64,000 nt of DNA from Streptomyces sp. NBC_00568 (GTDB lineage Bacteria > Actinomycetota > Actinomycetes > Streptomycetales > Streptomycetaceae), in assembly GCF_026341855.1 (NCBI RefSeq), contig NZ_JAPENW010000001.1:5509001-5573000 (forward strand). Direction: 5' to 3'. Below are positions 50,054 through 57,953 of the stretch, piece after piece. Position 1 is the first letter of the stretch. The number at the start of each line of letters is the position of its first letter. The notes below the pieces were generated by a model, which worked only from the letters and a program-made list of their open reading frames with translations, had not been told where the DNA came from and ran no database searches. The translations under genes were made by a program, and so were the position numbers.

Positions 50054-51390
50054 TGGGGGACTCCTTCGGTACGGGCCGGAGGCCGGACGCCCCACAGCAC
50101 AAAAACGGGATTGGTCGCCGCGAGCCGGGAGACGTCACCCGGCAGCGGGGCGAGCCGCGAGGACTGCAACAGGACGCCGTCGCAGGCGAACCCGGCCGCG
50201 GTGAGCGCGTCCCGCGCGGCCGGCACCCGGTCGAGCGAGGCCATGGCGATCACGACGGCCCGCCGGGCCCGGCGCGCGCAGACCGTGACGATGGCGGGCA
50301 GTTCGCGTCCGCCGCCGCCGATGAACACCGCGTCCGGATCGTCCAGGTCGGACAGCACCGTGGGCGCGGCCCCGTGCACGACCCGCACGTCCACGCCGTG
50401 CGCGGCGGCGTTGGCGCGGATGCGCTCGCAGCCGTCCCGGGTCTTCTCGACCGCGGTCACCGCGGCGCCGAACCGCGCGCACTCGACGGCGACGGAACCG
50501 GAGCCCGCGCCGACGTCCCAGACCAGTTCGCCGAGCCGCGGTCCGATCCGGGCCAGCGCCAGCGCCCGTACCTCGAACTTGCTGATCATCGAGTCGCGAT
50601 GGGCGAACTCGCCCTCGTCCAGGGCCCATCGGTCGGGCCCGGGACGCGGTCCGGCGACGGTCCGCACCGGAGCGAGGGCACGGGACTCGTCCAGGCACAG
50701 CACGACGCTGACGGCCGTGCCCCAGTCGCGGGCGGCGGCCTCGGCGGGCGTGACCCGCTCGACGCGCTCGCGCTCCGGGTCGCCCAGGGCGCTCGCCACG
50801 ACGAGGACGCGCTCCGCTCCCCGGTGGACGAGCGCGGCACCCAGCTCGGCGGGCCCCGACCCCGGACCGGTCAGCACGGCCACCTTGGGCTGCGACCGGC
50901 AGATCTGGACAGCCGTACGCAGCTCACGCCCGTGCGCGCTGACCACCACCGCGTCGTCCCAGGGCAGCCCGAGCCGGGCGAAGGCGGTCGCCACGGAGGA
51001 GACGCCGGGGCGCACGTCCAGCCGCTCCGCCCCGAACCGCTCGGCCAGCGCCCGCACGATCCCGAAGAACCCGGGGTCCCCCGAGGCGAGCACCACGACC
51101 GGGCCGCCGGGCGCCCCGTCGTCCGCGTACCGCTCGATACGGTCGAGAGCCGGGGACAGCGGGCCGAGCACCACCCGCTCGGCCCGCTCGGGCAGCCCGG
51201 CAGCCGCCAGATGCCGAGCGGCACCCACGACCAGCCCGGCCCCGGCGAGCAGGCCCCGGGCGTCCGGGGGCAGCGGCGCCCCCGTGCCCGTACCGACGAC
51301 GGTGACCACCACGGAGCGGTCCGCCGGGACGACGGACTCCCCCTCCGCGCCGGCGGACTCCCCCTCCGCGCCGACGACGTCGACGCTCAC
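50050..51390 (-). CDS. cobL: Precorrin-6Y C5,15-methyltransferase (decarboxylating), CbiE-CbiT type
   Basis: 446 residues from GTG 51390. After a short acidic N-terminus carrying a duplicated GAEGES, residues about 30-235 form the CbiE methyltransferase (VTVVGTGTGAPLP, VLASGDPGFFGI). Residues about 255-446 form CbiT with the SAM loop WDVGAGSGSVAVE. The enzyme methylates C-5 and C-15 and removes the acetate carboxyl. GTGA overlaps link it to cobM and cobJ. Confidence 0.95.
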   Translation of the reverse strand: MSVDVVGAEGESAGAEGESVVPADRSVVVTVVGTGTGAPLPPDARGLLAGAGLVVGAARHLAAAGLPERAERVVLGPLSPALDRIERYADDGAPGGPVVVLASGDPGFFGIVRALAERFGAERLDVRPGVSSVATAFARLGLPWDDAVVVSAHGRELRTAVQICRSQPKVAVLTGPGSGPAELGAALVHRGAERVLVVASALGDPERERVERVTPAEAAARDWGTAVSVVLCLDESRALAPVRTVAGPRPGPDRWALDEGEFAHRDSMISKFEVRALALARIGPRLGELVWDVGAGSGSVAVECARFGAAVTAVEKTRDGCERIRANAAAHGVDVRVVHGAAPTVLSDLDDPDAVFIGGGGRELPAIVTVCARRARRAVVIAMASLDRVPAARDALTAAGFACDGVLLQSSRLAPLPGDVSRLAATNPVFVLWGVRPPARTEGVPQ

Positions 51391-52223
51391 GACGCGGGAC
51401 CCTGCGCACTGCCCCGGCGCGCGGCGCGCAGTTCGGCGCGCGCCTGCGGGTCGGCCTTGCGGAAGCCGTGGAAGTGGCCCGGGTGGTAGAGGTGCGAGCG
51501 GGTGCCGCTCGCGTCGAGCGCCGGGCCGACCAGGAAGAGGGTGTGCTTCCAGAGCTTGTGCTCCTTGACGGTCTCCTCCAGCGTGCCGATCGTGCACTTC
51601 ACGATCAGCTCCTCCGGCCAGGTCGCCTGGTAGGCGACCACGACCGGCGTGGTCGTCGGATAGCCGCCCTCCAGCAGCTCCCGCACGAGCTGGCCGCTGC
51701 GGGCCGCCGACAGGAACAGCGCCATCGTCGTGCCGTGCTTCGCGAACTCCCGCACCTCCTCACCGGGCGGCATCGGCGTCTTGCCGCCGCCGAGCCGCGT
51801 GAGGATCACGGACTGCGCGACCTCGGGAATCGTCAGCTCGCGCTGGGCGAGCGCGGCCACCGCGGAGAAGGACGAGACACCGGGCACGATCTCCGTCTCG
51901 ATGCCGAGCTCGGCGCACCGGTCGACCTGCTCCTGCGTACCGCCCCACAGGGCCGGGTCGCCGGAGTGGATCCGCGCCACCCGCAGGCCCTCGGCCCGGG
52001 CCCGCTCGTACACGGCGACGACGTCCTCCAGCGACATCGTCGCGGAGTCGAGGATCTCGGCGCCCTCGCGGGCGTGGTCGAGGACCTCGGCCTGCACCAG
52101 GCTCGCCGCCCAGATCACGACGTCGGCGTCGGCGATGGCGCGCGCGGCGCGGAACGTCAGCAGGTCGGCGGCGCCGGGGCCGGCACCGACGAAGGTCACT
52201 TTGCCGGTGGGGGCATCGGCCAT
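51387..52223 (-). CDS. cobM: Precorrin-4 C11-methyltransferase
   Basis: 278 residues. KVTFVGAGPGAADLLTFRA starts the tetrapyrrole methylase fold, ARIHSGDPALWGGTQEQ is the SAM-binding region, and EIVPGVSSFSAVAALAQREL follows. It adds the methyl at C-11 in corrin synthesis. ATG 52223 has GGAGAGG upstream. It heads the leftward run cobM-cobL-cobJ-cobH-cbiX-cobC, and is divergent from the ZIP gene across 109 bases, in which no cobalamin riboswitch was recognised. Confidence 0.95.
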   Translation of the reverse strand: MADAPTGKVTFVGAGPGAADLLTFRAARAIADADVVIWAASLVQAEVLDHAREGAEILDSATMSLEDVVAVYERARAEGLRVARIHSGDPALWGGTQEQVDRCAELGIETEIVPGVSSFSAVAALAQRELTIPEVAQSVILTRLGGGKTPMPPGEEVREFAKHGTTMALFLSAARSGQLVRELLEGGYPTTTPVVVAYQATWPEELIVKCTIGTLEETVKEHKLWKHTLFLVGPALDASGTRSHLYHPGHFHGFRKADPQARAELRAARRGSAQGPAS

Positions 52224-52332
52224 GGGAATCGGTCCTCTCCTACGAAAGATCTCGGGTGCTGCGACAGGTTCAGTGGGCGCGGGGCCGTCGCCGGAGGTGC
52301 GCGAACGGGGGTTGATCGGATAGCAAGGGCCT

Positions 52333-53061
52333 ATGGCGGTCCTCGTCGCGCTCGGCGCGTTCCTGATGACGCTGGCCGGCGGCTGGACGGCACAGCGGGT
52401 GACCGACCGCCGCCATCTGGTCCTCGGCCTGGCCGGCGGCCTGATGCTCGGCGTGGTCGGCCTCGACCTGCTCCCGGAGGCACTGGCCGCGGCGGGCACC
52501 GAGGTGTTCGGTGTACCGGCCGCGCTGCTCCTCTTCGTGGCCGGCTTTCTGCTGGCCCATCTGGTCGAACGCCTGCTGGCCCACCGCCAGGCCGCGCACG
52601 GCGGCGAGGAGAACGACGGACGGGCGCCCGAGGTCGGCCTCACGGCGGCCGGTGCCATGGTCGGCCACAGCGCGATGGACGGCGTCGCGATCGGCGCCGC
52701 CTTCCAGGTCGGCGGCGGCATGGGGCTGGCGGTGTCCCTCGCGGTGATCGCCCACGACTTCGCGGACGGCTTCAACACGTACACGATCACGAGTCTGTAC
52801 GGGAACGCCCGCCGCAAGGCCCTGCTCATGCTGTACGCGGACGCGGCGGCCCCGATGATCGGCGCCGCTTCCACCCTCTTCGTCACCATCCCCGAGCCGC
52901 TGCTCGGCGGCTATCTCGGCCTGTTCGGCGGCGCGCTCCTCTACCTCGCCGCCGCCGAGATCCTCCCGGAGGCGCACCACGAGCACCCCGCCCGCTCGAC
53001 CCTGCTGTGCACGGTCGCGGGCGTGGCCTTCATCTGGCTGGTGGTGGGCATCGCGGCCTGA
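52333..53061 (+). CDS. ZIP-family divalent metal transporter
   Basis: 242 residues, about seven to eight membrane helices. Helix IV carries GHSAMDGVAIGAAF and helix V IAHDFADGFNT, giving the His/Asp metal path of ZIP proteins; a His-rich loop (RLLAHRQAAHGGEEND) lies between helices III and IV. It imports zinc or a related ion. It is the only plus-strand gene within the cobalamin cluster, so cobalt supply is a possible role. AAGGG precedes ATG 52333. Confidence 0.87.
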   Translation: MAVLVALGAFLMTLAGGWTAQRVTDRRHLVLGLAGGLMLGVVGLDLLPEALAAAGTEVFGVPAALLLFVAGFLLAHLVERLLAHRQAAHGGEENDGRAPEVGLTAAGAMVGHSAMDGVAIGAAFQVGGGMGLAVSLAVIAHDFADGFNTYTITSLYGNARRKALLMLYADAAAPMIGAASTLFVTIPEPLLGGYLGLFGGALLYLAAAEILPEAHHEHPARSTLLCTVAGVAFIWLVVGIAA

Positions 53062-53153
53062 GCCCGCGCGGGCCGCCGGGTGTGCCGGACGGGCCGGGCG
53101 CGCCGAGCCCGTGCGGGACGCCGAGCGGGCCGGAGCCGGATGGCGGGTGCGGG

Positions 53154-53885
53154 TCACAGTTTGCCGCCGCGTTTCCCGTCGCGGCGCGCGGGCGCGATGA
53201 GCGTCGAGAGGTAGGGGAGGGGCTCCCCGTCGAGGTCGCCCGCCGGCCGGATCGACTCGTCCTCGAGGCCGAGCGCCGAACCCCAGACGGCGTCGTCGAT
53301 CCGCCCGCTGTCCCGCAGCGCCTCGGCGACCTCGCGGGCCTGCCGCCCGAACTTGTACGCCACCACCGTGCCCGGCCCGTTCAGCGCGTCCTTGAGCACG
53401 GCGGCCCCCGCGGTCACCGGGACGAGCGTGAGCGGCTCGGTCCCCTCGGTGAGCACGGCCCCCGACCGCGCGGCGAGGTCCTGCATGGCGGTGATGCCGG
53501 GCACCGTCTCCACGACGGTGCCGGGAACCAGCTCCCCGATGGTGTGGGCGAGATAGGTGAAGGTCGAGTACACGTTGGGGTCGCCGATGGTGGCGAAGGC
53601 GACCGTGGCGTGCCGGCCGAGCAGGTCCGCGACCCGTGCGCCGGCGGCGTCCCAGGCGGCCTCGCGCCGGCCCCGGTCGCTCCGCTCGTTGAGCGCGAAC
53701 ACGACCCGGAGGACCTTCTCCCCGGGCACGTAGTGCAGGACGGTCGCCTCGGCCCGCCCCCGCTCGCCCGTGTCCATCACGGGGACGACGACGACCTCCG
53801 CGGCGCGCAGAGCGTTGACGCCCTTGACGGTCACCAGCTCCGGGTCGCCGGGGCCCACCCCGACTCCGATCAGCTTGCTGCTCAT
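53154..53885 (-). CDS. cobI: Precorrin-2 C20-methyltransferase
   Basis: 243 residues. KLIGVGVGPGDPELVTVKGVNAL opens the tetrapyrrole methylase fold; VAFATIGDPNVYSTFTYLA is the SAM-binding part and VETVPGITAMQDLAARSG follows. It makes precorrin-3A from precorrin-2, the first committed methylation of the corrin branch. It is the last gene of the upstream leftward run and overlaps cobB by four bases. The ZIP gene lies convergent, 92 bases away. Confidence 0.96.
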   Translation of the reverse strand: MSSKLIGVGVGPGDPELVTVKGVNALRAAEVVVVPVMDTGERGRAEATVLHYVPGEKVLRVVFALNERSDRGRREAAWDAAGARVADLLGRHATVAFATIGDPNVYSTFTYLAHTIGELVPGTVVETVPGITAMQDLAARSGAVLTEGTEPLTLVPVTAGAAVLKDALNGPGTVVAYKFGRQAREVAEALRDSGRIDDAVWGSALGLEDESIRPAGDLDGEPLPYLSTLIAPARRDGKRGGKL

Positions 53886-55336
53886 GACGTCAGGCACCTC
53901 TCCACGAACCGACGGGCCACACCGGGCTCGGACGCCCAGTGCGTGTGCAGATAACTGGCGTGCACGCCGTGCTGCACGAAACCTTCGACGCGCCGCTCGG
54001 GGGCGCGCACCCCCCAGGCGGGAGCCGCGCCGGCGCCGGGCTCCACGACGGTGCGGTGGAACTCGTGCCCGCGCATCCGGGTGCCCGCCGCGGCGAGCAC
54101 GCTGTCGCTGACGGCCACGGCGTCCCGGTAGCCGAGGGTGAGCCGCTCGTGCATCCGGGCCTCCGCGTCGATGACCCCGCACATGGGCCGCCCGTCGAGT
54201 TCCCGGGCCAGATACAGCAGTCCGGCGCACTCGGCCGCGACCGGCGCCCCGCCGAACGCCAGCTCGGCCACGGCCTTGCGCAGCGGTTCGTTGGCGGACA
54301 GCTCGGGCGCGTACACCTCGGGAAACCCGCCGCCGATGACCAACCCACCGGTCCCTTCGGGCAGTTGCTCGTCCCGGAGCGGATCGAAGGTGACGACCTC
54401 GGCCCCGGCGGCGGTGAGCAGTTCGGCGTGTTCGGCGTAGGAGAAGGTGAACGCCGGGCCACCGGCGACGGCCACCACGGGCGCCCGCTGCCCGGCCGAG
54501 CGGGTCGGATGGTCGGTGAACGCCTCCCCGCCCGCGGCAGCCACCAGTGGCCCCCGCTTCCCGGCCGAGCGAGTCGGGTGGTCGTGGGTGGGCAACTCGA
54601 CGGCCTCGGCGGCGTCCCAGGCCGCACCCGGCAACGCACCGGCACTCCGCGCCAGCGCCGCCAGCGCGTCCAGGTCGCACCCTTGGGCGACCTGCGCGGC
54701 CATCGCCGCGACGGCCGAGACCGCCTCCGCCCGCCGCTCGGCGACCGGCACCAGCCCGAGGTGCCGCGACGGCGTGTCCACCTGCGGCGCCCGCCGCAGC
54801 ACCCCCAGCACCGGTACCCCGGACGCGTCCAGCGCCTCCCGGAGCATGGCCTCGTGCCGGTCGGACCCCACCTTGTTGAGGATCACCCCCGCGACCCGCA
54901 CCTCGGGGTCCCAGGAGGCGAACCCGTGCACCAGCGCGGCGACCGACCGCGACTGCGAGGACGCGTCGACGACCAGCACCACCGGCGCCCGCAGCAGCTT
55001 CGCCACATGGGCCGTGGACGCGAGTTCCCCCTCGCCCGCGGCCCCGTCGTACAGCCCCATCACGCCTTCGACGACCGCGAGATCGCACCCGCGCGCGCCG
55101 TGCGCGAACAGCGGCCCGATCAGCTCCGCGCCGCACAGGTAGGCGTCGAGATTCCGCCCCACGCGCCCGGTGGCGAGCGCGTGATACCCGGGGTCGATGT
55201 AGTCGGGCCCCACCTTGTGCGGGGACACGGCGAGCCCCCGCGAGGCGAAGGCCGCCATCAGCCCCGTGGCGACGGTGGTCTTGCCGCTGCCCGAGGAGGG
55301 CGCGGCGATGACCAGCCGGGGAACGGAGGACGTCAC
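53882..55336 (-). CDS. cobB: Cobyrinate a,c-diamide synthase, with an internal tandem duplication
   Basis: 484 residues from GTG 55336. The P-loop of the amidotransferase-type ATPase is APSSGSGKTT, with GPDYIDPGYH after it; the glutaminase Cys is in AAECAGLLYLA. It amidates the a and c acetates of the corrin ring with glutamine. Between the two domains lies a 23-residue segment beginning DHPTRSAG present twice in tandem (69-bp repeat at 54446-54583). Overlaps with cobO and cobI show operon translation. Confidence 0.94.
   Translation of the reverse strand: MTSSVPRLVIAAPSSGSGKTTVATGLMAAFASRGLAVSPHKVGPDYIDPGYHALATGRVGRNLDAYLCGAELIGPLFAHGARGCDLAVVEGVMGLYDGAAGEGELASTAHVAKLLRAPVVLVVDASSQSRSVAALVHGFASWDPEVRVAGVILNKVGSDRHEAMLREALDASGVPVLGVLRRAPQVDTPSRHLGLVPVAERRAEAVSAVAAMAAQVAQGCDLDALAALARSAGALPGAAWDAAEAVELPTHDHPTRSAGKRGPLVAAAGGEAFTDHPTRSAGQRAPVVAVAGGPAFTFSYAEHAELLTAAGAEVVTFDPLRDEQLPEGTGGLVIGGGFPEVYAPELSANEPLRKAVAELAFGGAPVAAECAGLLYLARELDGRPMCGVIDAEARMHERLTLGYRDAVAVSDSVLAAAGTRMRGHEFHRTVVEPGAGAAPAWGVRAPERRVEGFVQHGVHASYLHTHWASEPGVARRFVERCLTS
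54446..54583 (-). repeat. 69-bp tandem duplication in the cobB linker
   Basis: 54446-54514 and 54515-54583 align over their whole length at about 80 percent identity by eye, and encode two DHPTRSAG...AFT segments of 23 residues. The repeat is in frame and lies between the ATPase and glutaminase domains. Confidence 0.85.
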
Positions 55337-55932
55337 CACTCGATGCCCCTCTGGCCCTTCTGGCCGGCGTCCATCGGATGCTTGACCTTGGACATGTCGG
55401 TCACGAGATCGGCGAGGTCGACCAGCTTCTCCGGGGCGTTGCGTCCGGTGATCACCACGTGCTGGGTGCCCGGCCGGTCCCGCAGCACCGCGACGACCTC
55501 GTCGGTGTCGATCCATCCCCAGTGCATCGGGTACGCGAACTCGTCGAGCACGTACAGCTGGTACGTCTCGGCGGCGAGGTCCCGCTTGACCTGCTCCCAG
55601 CCCTCGCGGGCCTTCTCCTCGTTGTCCATCTGGGCGTCGCGCTGGACCCAGGACCAGCCCTCGCCCATCTTGTGCCAGTCGACGGTGCCGCCCTCGCCGG
55701 AGGCGCCGAGCACGCGCAGCGCGTTCTCCTCGCCGACCTTCCACTTCGCCGACTTGACGAACTGGAACACCCCGATGGGCCACCCCTGGTTCCAGGCGCG
55801 CAGCGCGAGCCCGAACGCGGCGGTGGACTTGCCCTTGCCGATCCCCGTGTGCACGACGACCAGCGGCCGGTTACGACGCTGACGGGTCGTCAGTCCGTCG
55901 TCCGGTACGACACTCGGCTGCCCCTGCGGCAC
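55333..55932 (-). CDS. cobO: Cob(I)yrinic acid a,c-diamide adenosyltransferase
   Basis: 199 residues from GTG 55932. The P-loop is HTGIGKGKSTAAFG, with QGWPIGVFQFVKS, the acidic ENALRVLG region, and YVLDEFAYPMHWGW containing Walker B. It is the CobA/BtuR-type enzyme that adds the 5'-deoxyadenosyl group to Co(I). It overlaps cobB by four bases and the chelatase gene by one. Confidence 0.96.
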   Translation of the reverse strand: MPQGQPSVVPDDGLTTRQRRNRPLVVVHTGIGKGKSTAAFGLALRAWNQGWPIGVFQFVKSAKWKVGEENALRVLGASGEGGTVDWHKMGEGWSWVQRDAQMDNEEKAREGWEQVKRDLAAETYQLYVLDEFAYPMHWGWIDTDEVVAVLRDRPGTQHVVITGRNAPEKLVDLADLVTDMSKVKHPMDAGQKGQRGIEW

Positions 55933-57953
55933 TACGCGGCCCTCCTCGAAGTCCCCTGCACATCCCGCACGAGCCCGGCGATGGAATCCGCCCGCAGCGC
56001 GTCCAGCGTCACCGGCGTACCGCCCAGTTCCCCCGCCAGCCGGCCCGCGAGCCCGAGCCGTACCGGCCCCGACTCACAGTCGACGACCACCGAGGCGACC
56101 CCGTCGGCCGCGAACAGCCGCGCCGCGCGTTCGGCCGTGGCGACCGGCTCGGCCCCGCCCGTGGCGCGCCCGTCGGTCACGACGACGACCAGCGGACGCC
56201 GGGCGGCGTCCCGCAGCCGCTCCACCCGCAGCACCTCGTGCGCCCGCAGCAGCCCGGCCGCGAGCGGCGTCCTGCCACCCGTCGGCAGGGACTCCAGCCG
56301 GGCCGCGGCGGCGTCCACCGAGGAGGTGGGCGGCAGCGCGACCTCGGCGGCCGACCCGCGGAAGGTCACCAGGCCCACCTTGTCGCGCCGCTGGTAGGCG
56401 TCGAGCAGCAGCGACAGCACGGCACCCTTGACCGCGCTCATCCGCTGCCGCGCCGCCATCGACCCGGAGGCGTCCACGACGAAGAGCACGAGGTTGCCCT
56501 CACGGCCCTCGCGTGTCGCCTGCCGCAGATCGTCCCGCCGCACGACGAGACCACGTCCCGACCGCCCCCGCGCCAGCTGGTGCGGGGCGGCGGCCTGGAC
56601 GGTCGCCGCCAGGTGCAGCTTGGTGAGCGTCCCCCGGGGACGCCGCGACCCGGTCGTCCGGCCGTGCTCGGTCCGCGCGCGCGAACGCCGCCCGGCGGCG
56701 CCCTCACCGAGCCCGGGCACGCTCAGCGTCTTCGTGCGAAAGGGCTCGGCGGCCCTTACGGGCGACTGCTCTCCGGCGCCCTGCCCGGCCGGGGCCTGCG
56801 CGTCGTCCGACGGCTCGCCCTGCGCGGGGACGTCACCGGCGGGGGAGCCGTCGTCCGGCCCGTCCTGCGGCGGCTGTCCGCCACCCCCGGGACCGTCCGG
56901 ATCCGGGTCGGGGTCCGGCTCGTCGTCCGCCCCGCCGTCCGAACCGCCGAACTCCTCCAGCGTCTCGTCGAGCTTCTCCTCGTCGAGTCCCGGCGCGTCG
57001 AAGGGGTTGCGCCGCCGCCGGTGCGGCAGCGCGAGCAGCGCCGCCTGCCGTACGTCCTCGGCGATCACCTCGGTCCGTCCCGCCCACGCGGCGAGCGCGG
57101 TCGCGGTCCGCGCCATCACGATGTCGGCACGCATGCCGTCCACCTCGAAGGCGGCGCAGGTCGCCGCGATCTGCCGCAGCGGCCCGTCGCCGAGCCGCAC
57201 GGAGGGCAGCAGCGTGCGGGCCGCCACGATCCGGGCCCGCACGGCGGACTCCTCGTCGGCCCAGCGCGCCGCGAAGGCCGCCGGGTCGTCGTCGTGGGCG
57301 AGCCTGCGCCGGACGACCTCGACCCGCTGGTCGGGCTCCCGCGAGGCGGCGACCTCGACCGTCAGGCCGAACCGGTCGAGCAACTGCGGCCGCAGCTCGC
57401 CCTCTTCGGGGTTCATCGTCCCGACGAGCAGGAACCGTGCCGCGTGCCGTACGGAGACACCCTCGCGTTCGACGTACGAGGCGCCCATCGCGGCCGCGTC
57501 CAGCAGGAGATCGACCAGGTGGTCGTGGAGGAGGTTGACCTCGTCCACGTACAGGATGCCGCGGTGCGCGTCGGCCAGGAGTCCGGGCTCGAAGGCCTTC
57601 ACGCCCTCCGAGAGCGCCCGCTCGATGTCCAGGGCGCCGACCAGCCGGTCCTCGGACGCGCCGACGGGCAGTTCGACCATGCGGGCCGGACGGGTCGTGG
57701 ACGCCTCCACCTCGTGCGGTCCGTCGGGGCAGGCGGGGTCCGGGGCGGCCGGATCGCACGAGAAACGGCACCCGGTGACCACGTCGACGGCCGGCAGGAG
57801 CGCCGACAGCGCGCGGACGGCCGTCGACTTGGCGGTGCCCTTCTCGCCTCGGACCAGTACGCCGCCGACGGCGGGTGACACGGCGTTCAGCAGCAGCGCG
57901 AGCCGCAGGTCGTCCTGGCCGACCACCGCCGTGAACGGGAACGGGGTACTCAC
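55932..57953 (-). CDS. Fused ChlI/ChlD-type (BchI/BchD) cobalt or magnesium chelatase subunit
   Basis: 673 residues from GTG 57953. Residues about 1-340 are a AAA ATPase with Walker A GEKGTAKST, Walker B GILYVDEVNLL and GTMNPEEGELRPQLLDRF. A linker of about 110 residues is very rich in Asp/Pro/Gly. The rest is a VWA domain with MIDAS DASGSM and TPLAAGL. In actinomycetes without chlorophyll this fusion works with CobN as the ATPase of cobaltochelatase, in place of CobS/CobT. It overlaps cobN by four bases, which supports that role. Confidence 0.9.
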   Translation of the reverse strand: MSTPFPFTAVVGQDDLRLALLLNAVSPAVGGVLVRGEKGTAKSTAVRALSALLPAVDVVTGCRFSCDPAAPDPACPDGPHEVEASTTRPARMVELPVGASEDRLVGALDIERALSEGVKAFEPGLLADAHRGILYVDEVNLLHDHLVDLLLDAAAMGASYVEREGVSVRHAARFLLVGTMNPEEGELRPQLLDRFGLTVEVAASREPDQRVEVVRRRLAHDDDPAAFAARWADEESAVRARIVAARTLLPSVRLGDGPLRQIAATCAAFEVDGMRADIVMARTATALAAWAGRTEVIAEDVRQAALLALPHRRRRNPFDAPGLDEEKLDETLEEFGGSDGGADDEPDPDPDPDGPGGGGQPPQDGPDDGSPAGDVPAQGEPSDDAQAPAGQGAGEQSPVRAAEPFRTKTLSVPGLGEGAAGRRSRARTEHGRTTGSRRPRGTLTKLHLAATVQAAAPHQLARGRSGRGLVVRRDDLRQATREGREGNLVLFVVDASGSMAARQRMSAVKGAVLSLLLDAYQRRDKVGLVTFRGSAAEVALPPTSSVDAAAARLESLPTGGRTPLAAGLLRAHEVLRVERLRDAARRPLVVVVTDGRATGGAEPVATAERAARLFAADGVASVVVDCESGPVRLGLAGRLAGELGGTPVTLDALRADSIAGLVRDVQGTSRRAA

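Noticed and set aside
48245..51568. Very long open frame (over 1100 codons) on the plus strand opposite cobH, cobJ and cobL
   Set aside because: Shadow frame produced by high G/C in third positions of the minus-strand genes. Its translation is rich in Arg, Gly and Pro, with no family motif or ribosome-binding site, while the opposite strand has clear enzymes.
52224..52332. Cobalamin riboswitch before cobM
   Set aside because: The gap is only 109 bases and no B12-box-like sequence was recognised on the minus strand. Upstream control of the other run lies beyond the right edge.
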